Shown: positions 28,246 through 37,999 of the stretch, in pieces
Layout: each line of letters begins with the position of its first letter
Numbering within the stretch: the stretch's first letter is position 1
DNA from: Candidatus Hodarchaeota archaeon
Lineage (GTDB): Archaea > Asgardarchaeota > Heimdallarchaeia > Hodarchaeales > Hodarchaeaceae
Length of the DNA: 64,000 bases
Direction of reading: 5' to 3'
Assembly: GCA_016840285.1 (NCBI GenBank)
Contig: JAEOSR010000043.1
Location: 21,410-85,409, forward strand
The notes under the pieces: generated by a model
What the model was told of the DNA's origin: nothing
The model's input: only the letters and a program-made list of their open reading frames with translations
Databases searched by the model: none
Made by a program: the position numbers and the translations under genes

Positions 28246-29103
28246 TTGCCAACATTGATAGATGCTGCGCTGGAAGCATTAGTTAAGCTATTAACTTTTA
28301 TTGTAATATATTTCTTCGAGTTATTACCAGGTATAGTAATGGGCTCCCTAACAGTAATAATTGGCATTATAGTATATTTCGTTGGGAAAAAGAAAAATCT
28401 GCAATTGATGGATCATGCGTTTAAATTAGTCAATCACACGGGGGGAGACAAGATAGTTAATTTTGATTTAGTAGAAGAGAGCACAATAGGAAGAACTTAT
28501 CTTGGAGAAGTTAAACCAGAGCTTTCATTGACTAATTTTCGCGTCCATTTTGCAATGGTACAACGACATCTCCTTCTAAGCAAAATAGCATCTATACTAA
28601 AAAAACGCTGCGATTATATTCTTCTAGAAGCTGAACCAAGTGACAGAGTTGTCAAACGTTATCAACTTGAAATTCTACCAAAACGTGAAGAAAAAAGGAT
28701 CAAGGCCTTGGTAGAAATGCTTGGAAAATTAGAAACCATGGAAATTGGAAACCCTAAGCTTGAGGAAATATTCATATTCCGGGTAAATGATGCTGAATTT
28801 TTTCATAAAGCGTTTCATGTGGGCAAGCGACTCATTAAGAATCTTTACTCTCAAAGAAATCACCTTATTAGGCTTTCATATTATCCACTAGAAACACCCT
28901 CCATCCGTTTAGTCGCGGAATTGAACGAGAGATTCAACCCTAAAATATTAATCGAAATATTATTCGATTTAACAACTAATATAACAAAACTTGGCAATAA
29001 AGGATATTATGCAAAACAACGTCACTTACGTGTATTTAAAGATAAAAATGTTGAAAAAGATAAACAACGCCGTTATAAAGATAGACGACGCCGTTTTGAA
29101 TAA
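28246..29103 (+). CDS. Membrane-anchored protein of unknown function
   Basis: 285 residues from TTG 28246; no ATG is better placed. One or two hydrophobic segments lie at about 12-32 and 30-54 (LLTFIVIYFFELLPG, then MGSLTVIIGIIVYFVGK). A soluble mixed alpha/beta domain follows (60-255) with strands such as RTYLGEV and RVHFAMV, and the tail (268-285) is strongly basic, rich in RRYKDRRRR. The order suggests an N-terminal membrane anchor and a nucleic-acid- or lipid-binding tail. No family is recognised. Confidence 0.65.
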   Translation: MPTLIDAALEALVKLLTFIVIYFFELLPGIVMGSLTVIIGIIVYFVGKKKNLQLMDHAFKLVNHTGGDKIVNFDLVEESTIGRTYLGEVKPELSLTNFRVHFAMVQRHLLLSKIASILKKRCDYILLEAEPSDRVVKRYQLEILPKREEKRIKALVEMLGKLETMEIGNPKLEEIFIFRVNDAEFFHKAFHVGKRLIKNLYSQRNHLIRLSYYPLETPSIRLVAELNERFNPKILIEILFDLTTNITKLGNKGYYAKQRHLRVFKDKNVEKDKQRRYKDRRRRFE

Positions 29104-29371
29104 ATGATGAAAGTAAGGATTTATTGAGAAAGGTATTAGCTTTTCTCACAAATTTCTTCGATATTAATCTTTTCTCTTTTAAGCATGAGCAATTTGAATT
29201 TTTTCGTCGCTCTATCTTCGAATCCTAAATACATTTACAGATTTAGGGGCTACAGGCGAACGTGCAATTACAGTTAAAACGTTGAAAAAAAAGATAAATA
29301 GTGTTGTGTGAAGTAAATATGTAGCAGAAAACACCAGAATAAATTTTTTATTAGGATTTTTGATGAGATTT

Positions 29372-29962
29372 CTAATTTTCTTGTTGAGCTTGAATAGATC
29401 GAATTTTATTACTGATTTTTTTTCGTAGATCAAACACATCTATTAATTCCCCAGAACTATCGAAAATTGTTAAGGGATCAGAAAAGATTACTTTTTGTGG
29501 TCGTTTGGGAAAACGATAGATTGGTAATTCTACGTATTCTCCTTCCAAGTCGTCTGCATATATGCGGATGCTGAAACCTTTGATTCCAATAGCTGAAGTA
29601 GCTATTGATAGAGCTACTAGTGAGAATTCACTCCATTTGTATTCAAATAAACGTTTACCCACCTTTAATGAGAAATTATTTTTCCCTAGGATTATCTCCC
29701 TCCTGACATAACGAGTATAGTAGAGGTAAGTGAGCGTAAGGCCTCCGATAAATAGAACAATAACCGAACCCAGATCAATTGCAATTAATATCTCTCCCAG
29801 AACCTGTGCTATTGACAATCGAATTAATACAAAACCTATCGTTTCGATAGCTATAGTTGTTAAGAAAATAATAAATATTGTTAAGCCTGCTTTAGTTTTT
29901 ATCATTATTGGAAATGGGTCTTGTTTTGTAGAGGTTGTATTTTGAGTTTCTGCTTTGGCCAT
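29372..29962 (-). CDS. Two-helix membrane protein with PH-like domain
   Basis: 196 residues. Two hydrophobic helices lie at about 23-50 (KAGLTIFIIFLTTIAIETIG) and 58-82 (IDLGSVIVLFIGGLTLTYLY). They are followed by a beta-rich domain that begins EIILGKNNFSLKVGKRLFEY and resembles bacterial PH-like (bPH) domains. It is probably a membrane protein with a cytosolic beta-barrel. It is the second gene of a pair: the next gene upstream on the same strand ends 11 bases away. Confidence 0.65.
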   Translation of the reverse strand: MAKAETQNTTSTKQDPFPIMIKTKAGLTIFIIFLTTIAIETIGFVLIRLSIAQVLGEILIAIDLGSVIVLFIGGLTLTYLYYTRYVRREIILGKNNFSLKVGKRLFEYKWSEFSLVALSIATSAIGIKGFSIRIYADDLEGEYVELPIYRFPKRPQKVIFSDPLTIFDSSGELIDVFDLRKKISNKIRSIQAQQEN

Positions 29963-29973
29963 TCATATACCTC

Positions 29974-30531
29974 TTACTCTTTTCCTTTTTTCAGATTTTT
30001 CGGGTGAAAGATTTTCGCACCACGCCGAGCAATAAAACTGTCTGAATTGTATATTGCTATATTTTTGAGATCAGCATACACTAAACCTAGCTCACGGGAT
30101 GTATGACGATTAATGTTATGGATGACTTTGGAAGGAAGCTTACCTTCGCCAAAAAATAATAACCAATACCATTCAAATTCCATTATTTCCCTGACACTGC
30201 CAGATTCACGCATATAACTAACTAATGTTGACCATCTTGCGTTTGTAGCATTTTCAAGGTGTATTGCTGCACATCCAACCCTATAAGTAGGAGAAGCCAT
30301 AAATGAAAAAGCTCTAGATAAGACGAAACCTCTGTCTCTCACTCCTCCATAAATCAAGGAGTCAATGTCATGTTTTTGGTGATCTTCTTTCCTTTTTTTA
30401 CGCATACTAGCAATATTAAAATCTCTAATAGCAACATTAAAAGTCGCAATCCAACGTCCCCCTTTCATCATTAGTTCTTTTTCTACGTAACGGAGATATT
30501 CTTCCTTCTTAGTCAATTTTTGAGAAGACAC
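29974..30531 (-). CDS. Conserved-looking protein of unknown function
   Basis: 185 residues, basic and largely helical, without membrane spans. It contains RGFVLSRAFSFMASPTYRVG and EIMEFEWYWLLFFGEGKLPS, but no motif I can assign. The 11-base spacing to the PH-like membrane protein implies one operon. It may be a soluble partner of that protein. Confidence 0.6.
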   Translation of the reverse strand: MSSQKLTKKEEYLRYVEKELMMKGGRWIATFNVAIRDFNIASMRKKRKEDHQKHDIDSLIYGGVRDRGFVLSRAFSFMASPTYRVGCAAIHLENATNARWSTLVSYMRESGSVREIMEFEWYWLLFFGEGKLPSKVIHNINRHTSRELGLVYADLKNIAIYNSDSFIARRGAKIFHPKNLKKGKE

Positions 30532-30669
30532 AGTTTTTCGTTTTCGCTTAGCTTTTTAAGATCTTCCATAATAACCAAAAAATAAAGAAGATAAAAACAT
30601 TACAAAAAAATTTTTTCACAATCAAAATTATCTAGGATTAGAAAAAAAAGGGGGAGAGGGGAAAGAATT

Positions 30670-32463
30670 CTACTCTGGTGGGATTGAAGCATAGATTGTT
30701 GAAAAGTCCACGCCTTTTTTGGTGTAGTAGCTTTTCATATACAGATAAATTACTATACCAATAATAACGAGAACCAAGACTGTATAGAATCCCCAGTTGA
30801 AAGTGTCGATAATAGTATCTAAATCGGTGAAGTCAGGAATAAGCCCAGTTCCTTTGTCCGCGTCATATGCGAGAAGAGGCACTATCGGCATGGCTCCAAG
30901 CAGTGGTAGAGCCTCTAAACCTTCGAGAGGGATTAGAATACCGAATTCTCCGAGGATCACCAGATCCAGGTAGATGTTACATATTAATGCAATTATTCCT
31001 ATAAGAACGACTGCTTCCATGCCTATTATCTTGGGACGCCAAGCAGCTCTTTCGTACACGTCTTTAAGTTTTCCCGGAAGGACTATTGCTGCAACGCAAG
31101 CCATTGTGAAAAATATTCCGTCTAGTAGATCTGTTGCTGTTATCCCGTTTCCAAGGATTTCAGCAAGGATGGGGATGTGTAGCTTTCCTTCACCTAGACC
31201 AAATAGTCCACTCTCAGCAAACGCACCAAAAACTGCAACTATTGCACAAAAGAGGATTGCAACTGTTGGGGAGTGCCAACGTTCGTCTACGCGTGCAAAA
31301 GCCTCAGGTAGAGCACGATCAAAGGACATTGCAAAAAGTATTCGTGATGAAGTGGTTATGAACGGTGGAAGGTCGTTAGCTAACCAGAGAACAGCAGCAG
31401 TTGCGAATAATATCGCTAAGAAGCCAAATCCGAGTCCATCAGCGGCCATTACTGCAACAAAGGGCATCCAACCATAACCAGTTAGTGTTGGGTCAGAAGT
31501 AGTAGTTCCATAATTATTGAATCCCAAAGCTTGGAAGAACGTCCATCCACTGGCATGAGTTCCAACGGAAGCTGCCATACTTAGTAAGGTACTGATTGAC
31601 ATGTAGACACCTAAGATTATGAACCCTGCTGCAAGATGAGAAATTGGCAATGACCTATTTGCTTCTTTAACTTCTCCAGCAGCGAAAGAAATAGCTGCAT
31701 ACCCAATCCATGACCAGTAGGCTCCTAAAATTGCTGTATTCACTGCTGTAAAGTAATCAGGTGCCGCTTCAGCGTCGATTCCCGAAGCTACTGCGTCTGC
31801 AATCCATTCATTAGCTGTACTTCCAGTAACATTTTCAATTCCTTTTAACATGGCACCAGAGTCTAAAGCACCCAAAAGAAGGGATAAATATATTCCTATA
31901 GTAATCACTGCAGGAATCCAAAACATTAGGTGCAGGAATTTACCAGTCATTGAAGTTCCAAAGAAAGCTATTGCTGCGAAAGCAAAAATGAATATTATTC
32001 CTATTACAGTGTACATCAAAGCATTGTCTAGGAAATCGACATTAACATCTGCAACTGGCAAGAACAACACAGCGAATTCAACGACAGCGACCGCAATCAA
32101 TCCGTAGGAGATTGCAATCCCTAGGAATTCAGCCCATGCTGAAACAAAGCCAATACCAGGACTGATTGTTCTTGAGATATAGACATATCCACCACCAGCT
32201 CGTGGCATAGCAGTAGCCATAACTGCGAAAACGAATACAGTGGCAATAGCAGCGATACCAGTTATAAGGAACGCGATAACTAATGGATCAACTGGAAGAA
32301 TCATGTCATCTGGATGGAGGGGGGCCCAACCTGTGGTTTGGAAAACTCTTTTCTGCCAACCACCACCGATAACGTTGCTAAGAATAAAGATTGTGGCTGT
32401 AACAACCCCGATTTCCCGGACTAATCCGGTAGCATCACGAACATAGGTTTTTGATTCACTCAT
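30670..32463 (-). CDS. APC-superfamily amino-acid permease
   Basis: 597 residues with about 12 to 14 membrane helices. The first helix carries the small-residue unwound segment typical of the superfamily (TATIFILSNVIGGG), and the loop after helix 2 reads ATAMPRAGGGYVYISRTISP, the APC hallmark. It should import or exchange amino acids or amines by H+ or Na+ coupling; the substrate is unknown. Extra residues around 40-60 and in the C-terminal loop lengthen it compared with ordinary 450-500-residue members. The ATG at 32463 follows AAAAGGTGACTTAA, a good ribosome binding site. It has its own 604-base upstream region. Confidence 0.88.
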   Translation of the reverse strand: MSESKTYVRDATGLVREIGVVTATIFILSNVIGGGWQKRVFQTTGWAPLHPDDMILPVDPLVIAFLITGIAAIATVFVFAVMATAMPRAGGGYVYISRTISPGIGFVSAWAEFLGIAISYGLIAVAVVEFAVLFLPVADVNVDFLDNALMYTVIGIIFIFAFAAIAFFGTSMTGKFLHLMFWIPAVITIGIYLSLLLGALDSGAMLKGIENVTGSTANEWIADAVASGIDAEAAPDYFTAVNTAILGAYWSWIGYAAISFAAGEVKEANRSLPISHLAAGFIILGVYMSISTLLSMAASVGTHASGWTFFQALGFNNYGTTTSDPTLTGYGWMPFVAVMAADGLGFGFLAILFATAAVLWLANDLPPFITTSSRILFAMSFDRALPEAFARVDERWHSPTVAILFCAIVAVFGAFAESGLFGLGEGKLHIPILAEILGNGITATDLLDGIFFTMACVAAIVLPGKLKDVYERAAWRPKIIGMEAVVLIGIIALICNIYLDLVILGEFGILIPLEGLEALPLLGAMPIVPLLAYDADKGTGLIPDFTDLDTIIDTFNWGFYTVLVLVIIGIVIYLYMKSYYTKKGVDFSTIYASIPPE

Positions 32464-33067
32464 TTAAGTCACCTTTTAAGTCCATAAAAGACTTTTTTTA
32501 AATTTTAATCTAATGGTTACCGTTGATTCTTTGTAAATATCTCTGAGAAAGAACATTTACGTTTTTCTACTGCGATCAACATAGTTTCTTTGAGTGTAAT
32601 GCTTGTGTTGGTTCGAGTTCATCAAACCATTTAAGCATTCAGCACAAAAATTCACACGGTTATGTTCCGATTATAAAACTTTCGAATAAATGATAGTCAA
32701 TTTATTTTGATTTTTCTTTTGCATAGGCGAGTTAATTGATTTTATTCTAAACTTAATTCTTCTAAAGGTAAGAGATTCCTAAACCCTTCCTAAGAACAAT
32801 TCTTTCCTAGTTAAAATATATATGGACACTTACAAAATAGATAAAGGCAAAAATTATATGGTAATAATATTAGAATTAAGTCCTTATTAGATCAAAGGGA
32901 AAATTTTACCAGAAAACATCGTAAATGGTGAAATTCAAAAAAAATCCCAATTACCTATAAATACTCGATGATAAATTTTCGAAAAATTAATAATAAGATA
33001 TCTTATAGAGGAGTGTGCAACCCAATAAAACAAAAAGATGCTTAAATAATAAACAAACTCAATTGAA
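32464..33067. other. Long intergenic region between permease and metallophosphoesterase
   Basis: 604 AT-rich bases between divergent genes, the longest spacer here. It holds a CTATAAAT box at 32955-32962 facing the phosphoesterase gene, a TTTTCGAAAA palindrome at about 32976-32985 and a longer palindrome at 32993-33006. A stretch near 32615 resembles a tRNA T-loop but has no matching acceptor arm. No reading frame is convincing. Confidence 0.55.
32955..33006 (+). promoter_or_regulatory. TATA box with palindromic operator-like sites
   Basis: CTATAAAT at 32955-32962 would place transcription start near 32985. Directly after that lies a perfect 14-base palindrome, ATAAGATATCTTAT, at 32993-33006. 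A perfect palindrome just downstream of a start site is where an archaeal repressor dimer would block transcription. The leader to the ATG at 33068 would be about 80 bases. The regulator is unknown. Confidence 0.35.
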
Positions 33068-34093
33068 ATGCTGGTGAAAAAACTGGTAAGATTTTTCTTT
33101 TGCACTGATATACATGGTTCTGAAGCAGTTTGGAGGAAATTCCTTAATACAGCAAAATATCTTCAAGCTGACGTTTTGATCATGGGAGGTGACATCACAG
33201 GAAAGCGTATAGTACCTATAATTCAACAATCAGATGGAACATGGAAAGGTAGTATTTATGGTGTAGCTGAACAAAATGTCATTATGAAAACCGATGAGGA
33301 AATCATAGATTTTGAAAAACGAGCAAGGTTCGCTGGTTGCTATCCGCATCGCTTAACAGCTGAAGAAAATGAAAAACTTGCTGCCTCTGACTCTCTAACT
33401 GATGATGGTAAAATGATCAAAGGGGGTGCTCTTGATAAACTATTTGACCAAGTGGAAGCCAAAGGATTACAGATTTGGATTGATATGATTGATGATATAA
33501 TGGAAGATGGAACTAAACGTGTACCAGAAGGAACTAGAATAATAATTTGTCCTGGGAATGATGATAAATTTGCGATTGATGATATTATAATTAAAGATCC
33601 TAGGGTTATCTTTGGAGAGGGAAAAAAGGTTGATCTTGATGATCATCACGAAATGATAAGCTATGGGTGGACGAACCCCACTCCGTGGCATACTTACAGA
33701 GAGACAGACGAGGAAACCATTAAACAGAAGATCGAGGAATTGATTCCACTTATCAACAATATGGAAAACTCAGTCTTTTGTTTTCACTGTCCTCCATATG
33801 ATTGTATTATCGATGAGGCACCACTCCTAAAACCAGACCTATCATATGTTGGGTACCGAGGTGGAGAACCTATTAGAGGGCCCGTTGGATGCAAAGCAGT
33901 TAGAGAAGCAATCGAAAAACATCAACCAATAATTGGTCTCCACGGGCATATTCATGAATCAGCTGGTTATACGAAGATTGGTCGAACGTATGTCATCAAT
34001 CCTGGTAGTGAATATACTGAAGCTATCTTAAAAGGATTCCTTATAGAACTCAAAAAAGGTAAAATGACAAAAATGCGGAGAGTAGAAGCCTAA
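33068..34093 (+). CDS. Calcineurin-like metallophosphoesterase
   Basis: 341 residues. Dimetal motifs are in order: D14-x-H16 (CTDIHGS), GGD42 (MGGDITG), the GN(H/D)-type motif as CPGNDDKFAID, a His in FCFHCPPYD and the final GLHGHIHES. The general-acid His of GNHD/E is Asp here, as in some archaeal members. A large insertion (about 50-140) between motifs 2 and 3 gives a cap, which suggests a specific substrate. The reaction is phosphomono- or diester hydrolysis. It precedes two nucleotidyltransferase-fold genes. Confidence 0.85.
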   Translation: MLVKKLVRFFFCTDIHGSEAVWRKFLNTAKYLQADVLIMGGDITGKRIVPIIQQSDGTWKGSIYGVAEQNVIMKTDEEIIDFEKRARFAGCYPHRLTAEENEKLAASDSLTDDGKMIKGGALDKLFDQVEAKGLQIWIDMIDDIMEDGTKRVPEGTRIIICPGNDDKFAIDDIIIKDPRVIFGEGKKVDLDDHHEMISYGWTNPTPWHTYRETDEETIKQKIEELIPLINNMENSVFCFHCPPYDCIIDEAPLLKPDLSYVGYRGGEPIRGPVGCKAVREAIEKHQPIIGLHGHIHESAGYTKIGRTYVINPGSEYTEAILKGFLIELKKGKMTKMRRVEA

Positions 34094-34254
34094 TTCTGTT
34101 TATATCTTGTTATTTTAAATTAAAAAAAATAAGATATTCAATCTGCTTGTCAAATATATATAATTATCCTCTAACACCCTTAGATTAGATAAAAAAGGAT
34201 TTAAATATTCCGCTAAAGGCTGATTATATATTAAAAAAAATTGAAGGTTAAAGA

Positions 34255-35115
34255 ATGGATACTTCAGCAAAGGCCCATAATGATGAACTTATGAAAGCAG
34301 GGTATCAACTCTTGAAACGTTGTGACGATGAGGGAATTTCTTGTTTTCTATGGGGTGGTGGGGCAATATACCACATGCTTGGAGGAAGACTTAATTATAG
34401 AAAAATGAGTGATCTGGAATTTTTTCTGCCAAAAAAGTATGATCACCGTGTTCAGAATCTCCTAGAAGATTTCGGGTTTATTCCCTATACTACTTTCAAT
34501 AACATGCAAAACATGTCTAGAACACCTAGAAGAGAATTTTACCGTCCTAATCGTGAACTATCTGACCTTGAAATCGAAGAAGTAGAACATGGGAGGAAAA
34601 GTAACATTGATGATGTCAAATTTCAAAAAATTGAACTATTTGTGGATGGCATTAAAATGTGTTGGACATTCAATTTCAAGGAATTGCCTTCAGATTATAA
34701 GAAAAGTCTTATATCCCCTCCAGGGTTTCAATTGGCTCTCAAAGCAAACGCTATCCATTCTGATGACTTTGATCTCAAGGATGTTCAAGACATTTCAAGT
34801 GTAGTTAGTTCAAGTTGTTGTGAAGAAGTTACAACAGAAGACACTATATTTAAAGAGCCAAATTTGGATGGGGATATTAGTTACTCTATTGGTACCAGAA
34901 TTTTCAGACTTTTATCTCAAAAGAAGTATGAATTTCCCAGTACAGTAATTAAGAATTTCAATGAATGTCTTAAATATCCAAAATTATCTGAAAATGGCAA
35001 AAAAATACTATTACAATTAATAGAATTCTTAAAACCTTTTGAGGAACAAGATTTAGGTGCAGGATTGATAGCTAAAGCCAAGAAGGAAAAACCTCGTCGT
35101 GTTGACGCAAGATAG
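34255..35115 (+). CDS. Nucleotidyltransferase-fold protein, degenerate active site
   Basis: 286 residues. Residues 25-60 read FLWGGGAIYHMLGGRLNYRK followed by MSDLEFFLP, matching the Pol-beta-type nucleotidyltransferase pattern hG-G/S...DhDhhh, with the second acid as Glu (D53-L-E55). A third acid may be in KIELFVDG. The C-terminal part (190-286) is helical with a basic end. It could transfer a nucleotide to a protein or RNA, or be inactive. The family assignment rests on this short motif. Confidence 0.55.
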   Translation: MDTSAKAHNDELMKAGYQLLKRCDDEGISCFLWGGGAIYHMLGGRLNYRKMSDLEFFLPKKYDHRVQNLLEDFGFIPYTTFNNMQNMSRTPRREFYRPNRELSDLEIEEVEHGRKSNIDDVKFQKIELFVDGIKMCWTFNFKELPSDYKKSLISPPGFQLALKANAIHSDDFDLKDVQDISSVVSSSCCEEVTTEDTIFKEPNLDGDISYSIGTRIFRLLSQKKYEFPSTVIKNFNECLKYPKLSENGKKILLQLIEFLKPFEEQDLGAGLIAKAKKEKPRRVDAR

Positions 35116-35217
35116 AAACTGATTTGGATTATTGTCTAAACTACCTCTATAAGATAGTTATCCCCCATCGGGACAATATTATTTTCACTTAAGCATGTAT
35201 TAAATAATTAATTGGCA

Positions 35218-36144
35218 CTATATTTTAGGATTCATATCTTTATCCTCTGGTTTTTCAAGTAAGTGTTTCCCACTAAAGATCCTGAATTCACCAACAGTCT
35301 TAGTTGTTTCAACAGGTCTGTACCACCTCTTAGATGCACCTACTTTTGCTCTAGCGCGCCAGCTACGGTTTTTGGGAATTTCTGCGAAGTAATTAAGCAT
35401 TTTATCAATCTTTTCACTAATATTGTTACGTTGTTCTTCAGAAAGCTCTTGAAATTCTGGTAAAACATTTTTAATATTGGTTAGGTTTGTAGTTACGGTA
35501 TGGTAGAATCCCCAAGCATATCCTCCTTTTTGTAAATACTTTTCGCCAATATATTTGATATTTATAATCTCTGGTAAGTCATCAAATCCTATATCGTGAG
35601 CTAACAATAACATCACGGTATCAGCAACATCCTTATAGTTCATAAAAACAATTTGAGTTTTACCAAGGAACAACTCGGCTAAAGGAAGAGAAGGAGAATC
35701 TAATTGCAGTCTTTTATGGTCCAGTTCAATATCATGATTAAATTTCATTTTACCGTAGAATACATCACAGAACCACCAATTTTTTGGATGGATGTATATT
35801 CTACGCTGACTTGCTGCTGTTGATAATGTTGGCTTTCGTTTTAAATAACCTAACTTTTTCATAAATTTGTCCATTTTTTTCATATGTTTGTAGGAAATTG
35901 CTCCATCTATATCTGTGATTTCTATCTTGTCTCCAAGTCTTTTCATTTTTTTGTATAATTCTTCTAGCCCATGGGATTGAGTATGCAGTCGTATGGCTAA
36001 TCCCCCTACTAATCGAAAATGGACACCGAATTCTTCAGCTTGAGTAACTAATTTCATTGCTTCTTCAATAAAAACGTTTAGAGGAACGACTCCATCCCAT
36101 TCTTTGGGCATATCAACTGATACACCCTCTTTTTCTTGTAACAT
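35218..36144 (-). CDS. Nucleotidyltransferase-fold protein (AbiEii-like)
   Basis: 308 residues. FRLVGGLAIRLHTQ (44-57) and EITDIDGAISY (75-85) give the GG...DxD core, and a third acid is likely in FCDVFYGKMKF. The SPSLPLAELFLGKTQIVFMN region matches the helical continuation seen in AbiEii-type and related minimal nucleotidyltransferases. No antitoxin-like partner is adjacent, so toxin function is not implied. The start ATG at 36144 has a strong AAGGAGGAAT. It is convergent with the other nucleotidyltransferase-fold gene. Confidence 0.65.
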   Translation of the reverse strand: MLQEKEGVSVDMPKEWDGVVPLNVFIEEAMKLVTQAEEFGVHFRLVGGLAIRLHTQSHGLEELYKKMKRLGDKIEITDIDGAISYKHMKKMDKFMKKLGYLKRKPTLSTAASQRRIYIHPKNWWFCDVFYGKMKFNHDIELDHKRLQLDSPSLPLAELFLGKTQIVFMNYKDVADTVMLLLAHDIGFDDLPEIINIKYIGEKYLQKGGYAWGFYHTVTTNLTNIKNVLPEFQELSEEQRNNISEKIDKMLNYFAEIPKNRSWRARAKVGASKRWYRPVETTKTVGEFRIFSGKHLLEKPEDKDMNPKI

Positions 36145-36230
36145 GGCAGATATTCCTCCTTTTATATTTATTATTAGAATAAATTTGGATTTTCACTTAA
36201 TAAATGCTTCGAGAAAATTAAGATATTTCT

Positions 36231-37964
36231 TCATATCCTAGATGCAAAATTACTCTCAATAATTTTCCTTTCAATCGGTGTTATATTGTAGATCAAAAAT
36301 ACTAAATCATCCATGAAGGTATGGAGTACTTTGAGTTCATTAAATTTGGCCATTAATTCCATGTATTGATCATTCTGCAGAGAAGTTGCTTTAGAATTCT
36401 GAAATTCAAGAGTCAAATTTTGATAAAGCTTCTTAAAATTTTGGAAATCAGTTCTTTTCTGATTAAATTGAAAGAATTCGTCTTCCTCAATTATTAGATT
36501 TAAGAGATCTTTAAATTTTGCCCCAACACATTGATATTTGGAATATGTTTCCCCTAAAGTATGAAATATTTCAATAACCGGCCGAAATCTTAGCTGTTTT
36601 ACGATTTCTTCAAAATTTTTAGTTTCAAGAAGCCTTGCTAGTTTTTTACGGAGATTAGGAGTCTTTGAACCATTAATTCGTGGAATTCTTATTGAATTAA
36701 CATAAGCCTTATCAAAATCTTTGCTTGTTACAAACTCTTTTGAATACACAGCGTGCTGGAGCCACCAAGCAGTCAGTGAAGATTCTAGTAAACCCGCAAC
36801 AGCGAATAGGGATAAAATATCTTGTGAATAATTCGAAATGATATTGATTACAGTCTCATGAGTTAACATAACACCTTCCTGATCCACCCATGTTTTTATA
36901 TTCAAATTAAATTTAGGTTTTGTTTGATAGGAAATTATCCGCTGAGCAATAATCTTAGGGATTTGTTGTCGGTTTAGCTTTTCAATTGGAGTTCTTTCAT
37001 GCAAAAAACTACGTGCTGGAAATAAGAACCCAGTTGATATCGTTGCTTTTTCTATTAGTGGTATAGTGCCTTTTTTTGTGCGGAATTTACTGCTCATTCC
37101 TCGAAAAACCGCCAGATCCAAAAATTGATACTCATCACTGTAGAGACGACGAATAATCTCTAATTCTGGGGTACTAACTCCCACCAGTAAGTTATCTACC
37201 ATTAAGGCGTCAAAAGATGATACAATACTTATTTGATCAAAATCATTTCCGGTTGAATTCCATATTCCAGTTTGATATTCTTGAGGTCTAATATCTGAGT
37301 TCTCTTTTTTTGCAATTATTGCGCATTGTTCTTGTAATTGTCCAGTGAATTGATTACCAAGATCAAGAACTTCAACTAAGTAAAAATCAGTTAAAAGGAT
37401 TTTTCTGAACTCAGTCCATCTTTTGGAATAAATTATAGGTTTAGGTAATAGAAAACAGAGGATACCACCTGGTTTTAGAAGAGAAAGTGAATGCAAAGTA
37501 AAAAAAATAGAACTTTCAGAATAAATTAGAGAATTTTGACCAAATTGGCATTTTTTTCGAATTTGTGTCCATTCGAGTTGTGAATAAAGAGCGTTATGAG
37601 GGGGATTGCCAATAATTATATCAAATTTGGTAGGTAAAACTGAGGGGAAATTTAGAAAAAAGTCACCTTGTTTTAGCTTAACTTCATAAGAAGTACTTTT
37701 AGCTAACTGAATTAATTCCTTTTTAGCAATTTTAAGCAGAGAAGGATCAATGTCAATTCCGAAAAGCTTTACATCAGAGACAAATGAGGAAATCATTGGA
37801 ATCAACGAAATAAAGAAAATACCTTTACCAATTGCTGGATCTAATACCGTTATTGGTCTTGATTGATAATCATAGGGAAACTGATCTATAACACGCTTCA
37901 AAATTGCTTGTACTAGTGGTTTAGGGGTAAAAAACTGTCCCTTGGCCTTTTTTTTCAGTCCCAT
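36231..37964 (-). CDS. N6-adenine DNA methyltransferase D with NPPH active site
   Basis: 577 residues. Motif X is GQFFTPKPLVQAI (9-21), motif I is DPAIGKGIFF (42-51), the acidic loop is GIDIDPSLL, and motif IV reads NPPH (120-123) instead of NPPY. The His replaces the aromatic residue that stacks on the flipped adenine. It may still work, since (Y/F/W/H) variants are tolerated in some families, or activity may be altered. The C-terminal half is recognition-like and helical. It lies 35 bases downstream of the tRNA nucleotidyltransferase-like gene on the same strand. No nuclease is seen. Confidence 0.82.
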   Translation of the reverse strand: MGLKKKAKGQFFTPKPLVQAILKRVIDQFPYDYQSRPITVLDPAIGKGIFFISLIPMISSFVSDVKLFGIDIDPSLLKIAKKELIQLAKSTSYEVKLKQGDFFLNFPSVLPTKFDIIIGNPPHNALYSQLEWTQIRKKCQFGQNSLIYSESSIFFTLHSLSLLKPGGILCFLLPKPIIYSKRWTEFRKILLTDFYLVEVLDLGNQFTGQLQEQCAIIAKKENSDIRPQEYQTGIWNSTGNDFDQISIVSSFDALMVDNLLVGVSTPELEIIRRLYSDEYQFLDLAVFRGMSSKFRTKKGTIPLIEKATISTGFLFPARSFLHERTPIEKLNRQQIPKIIAQRIISYQTKPKFNLNIKTWVDQEGVMLTHETVINIISNYSQDILSLFAVAGLLESSLTAWWLQHAVYSKEFVTSKDFDKAYVNSIRIPRINGSKTPNLRKKLARLLETKNFEEIVKQLRFRPVIEIFHTLGETYSKYQCVGAKFKDLLNLIIEEDEFFQFNQKRTDFQNFKKLYQNLTLEFQNSKATSLQNDQYMELMAKFNELKVLHTFMDDLVFLIYNITPIERKIIESNFASRI

Positions 37965-37999
37965 ATCTATTTCTCGGATTCTTGTCCCAACCTCTAAAT

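Noticed and set aside
28017..28367. Minus-strand 116-residue frame
   Set aside because: Its N-terminal third is antisense to the start of the 28246 gene and its composition is what AT-rich DNA gives by chance.
29212..29439. Minus-strand frame for a 75-residue hydrophobic peptide overlapping the end of the PH-like membrane protein gene
   Set aside because: It starts inside the upstream gene without a ribosome binding site, has heavy K/N/I/F bias, and its hydrophobic part could arise from AT-rich sequence by chance.
30974..31477. Plus-strand 167-residue frame antisense to the APC permease
   Set aside because: It is a mirror frame of a gene with clear transporter motifs and has no motif of its own.
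32605..32635. tRNA T-loop-like sequence (GGTTCGAGTTC)
   Set aside because: The flanking stem has a mismatch and no acceptor or anticodon arm can be formed in the preceding 75 bases.
34255..36144. AbiE-type toxin-antitoxin pair
   Set aside because: The two nucleotidyltransferase-fold genes are convergent rather than in an operon, and neither has a DNA-binding antitoxin partner.
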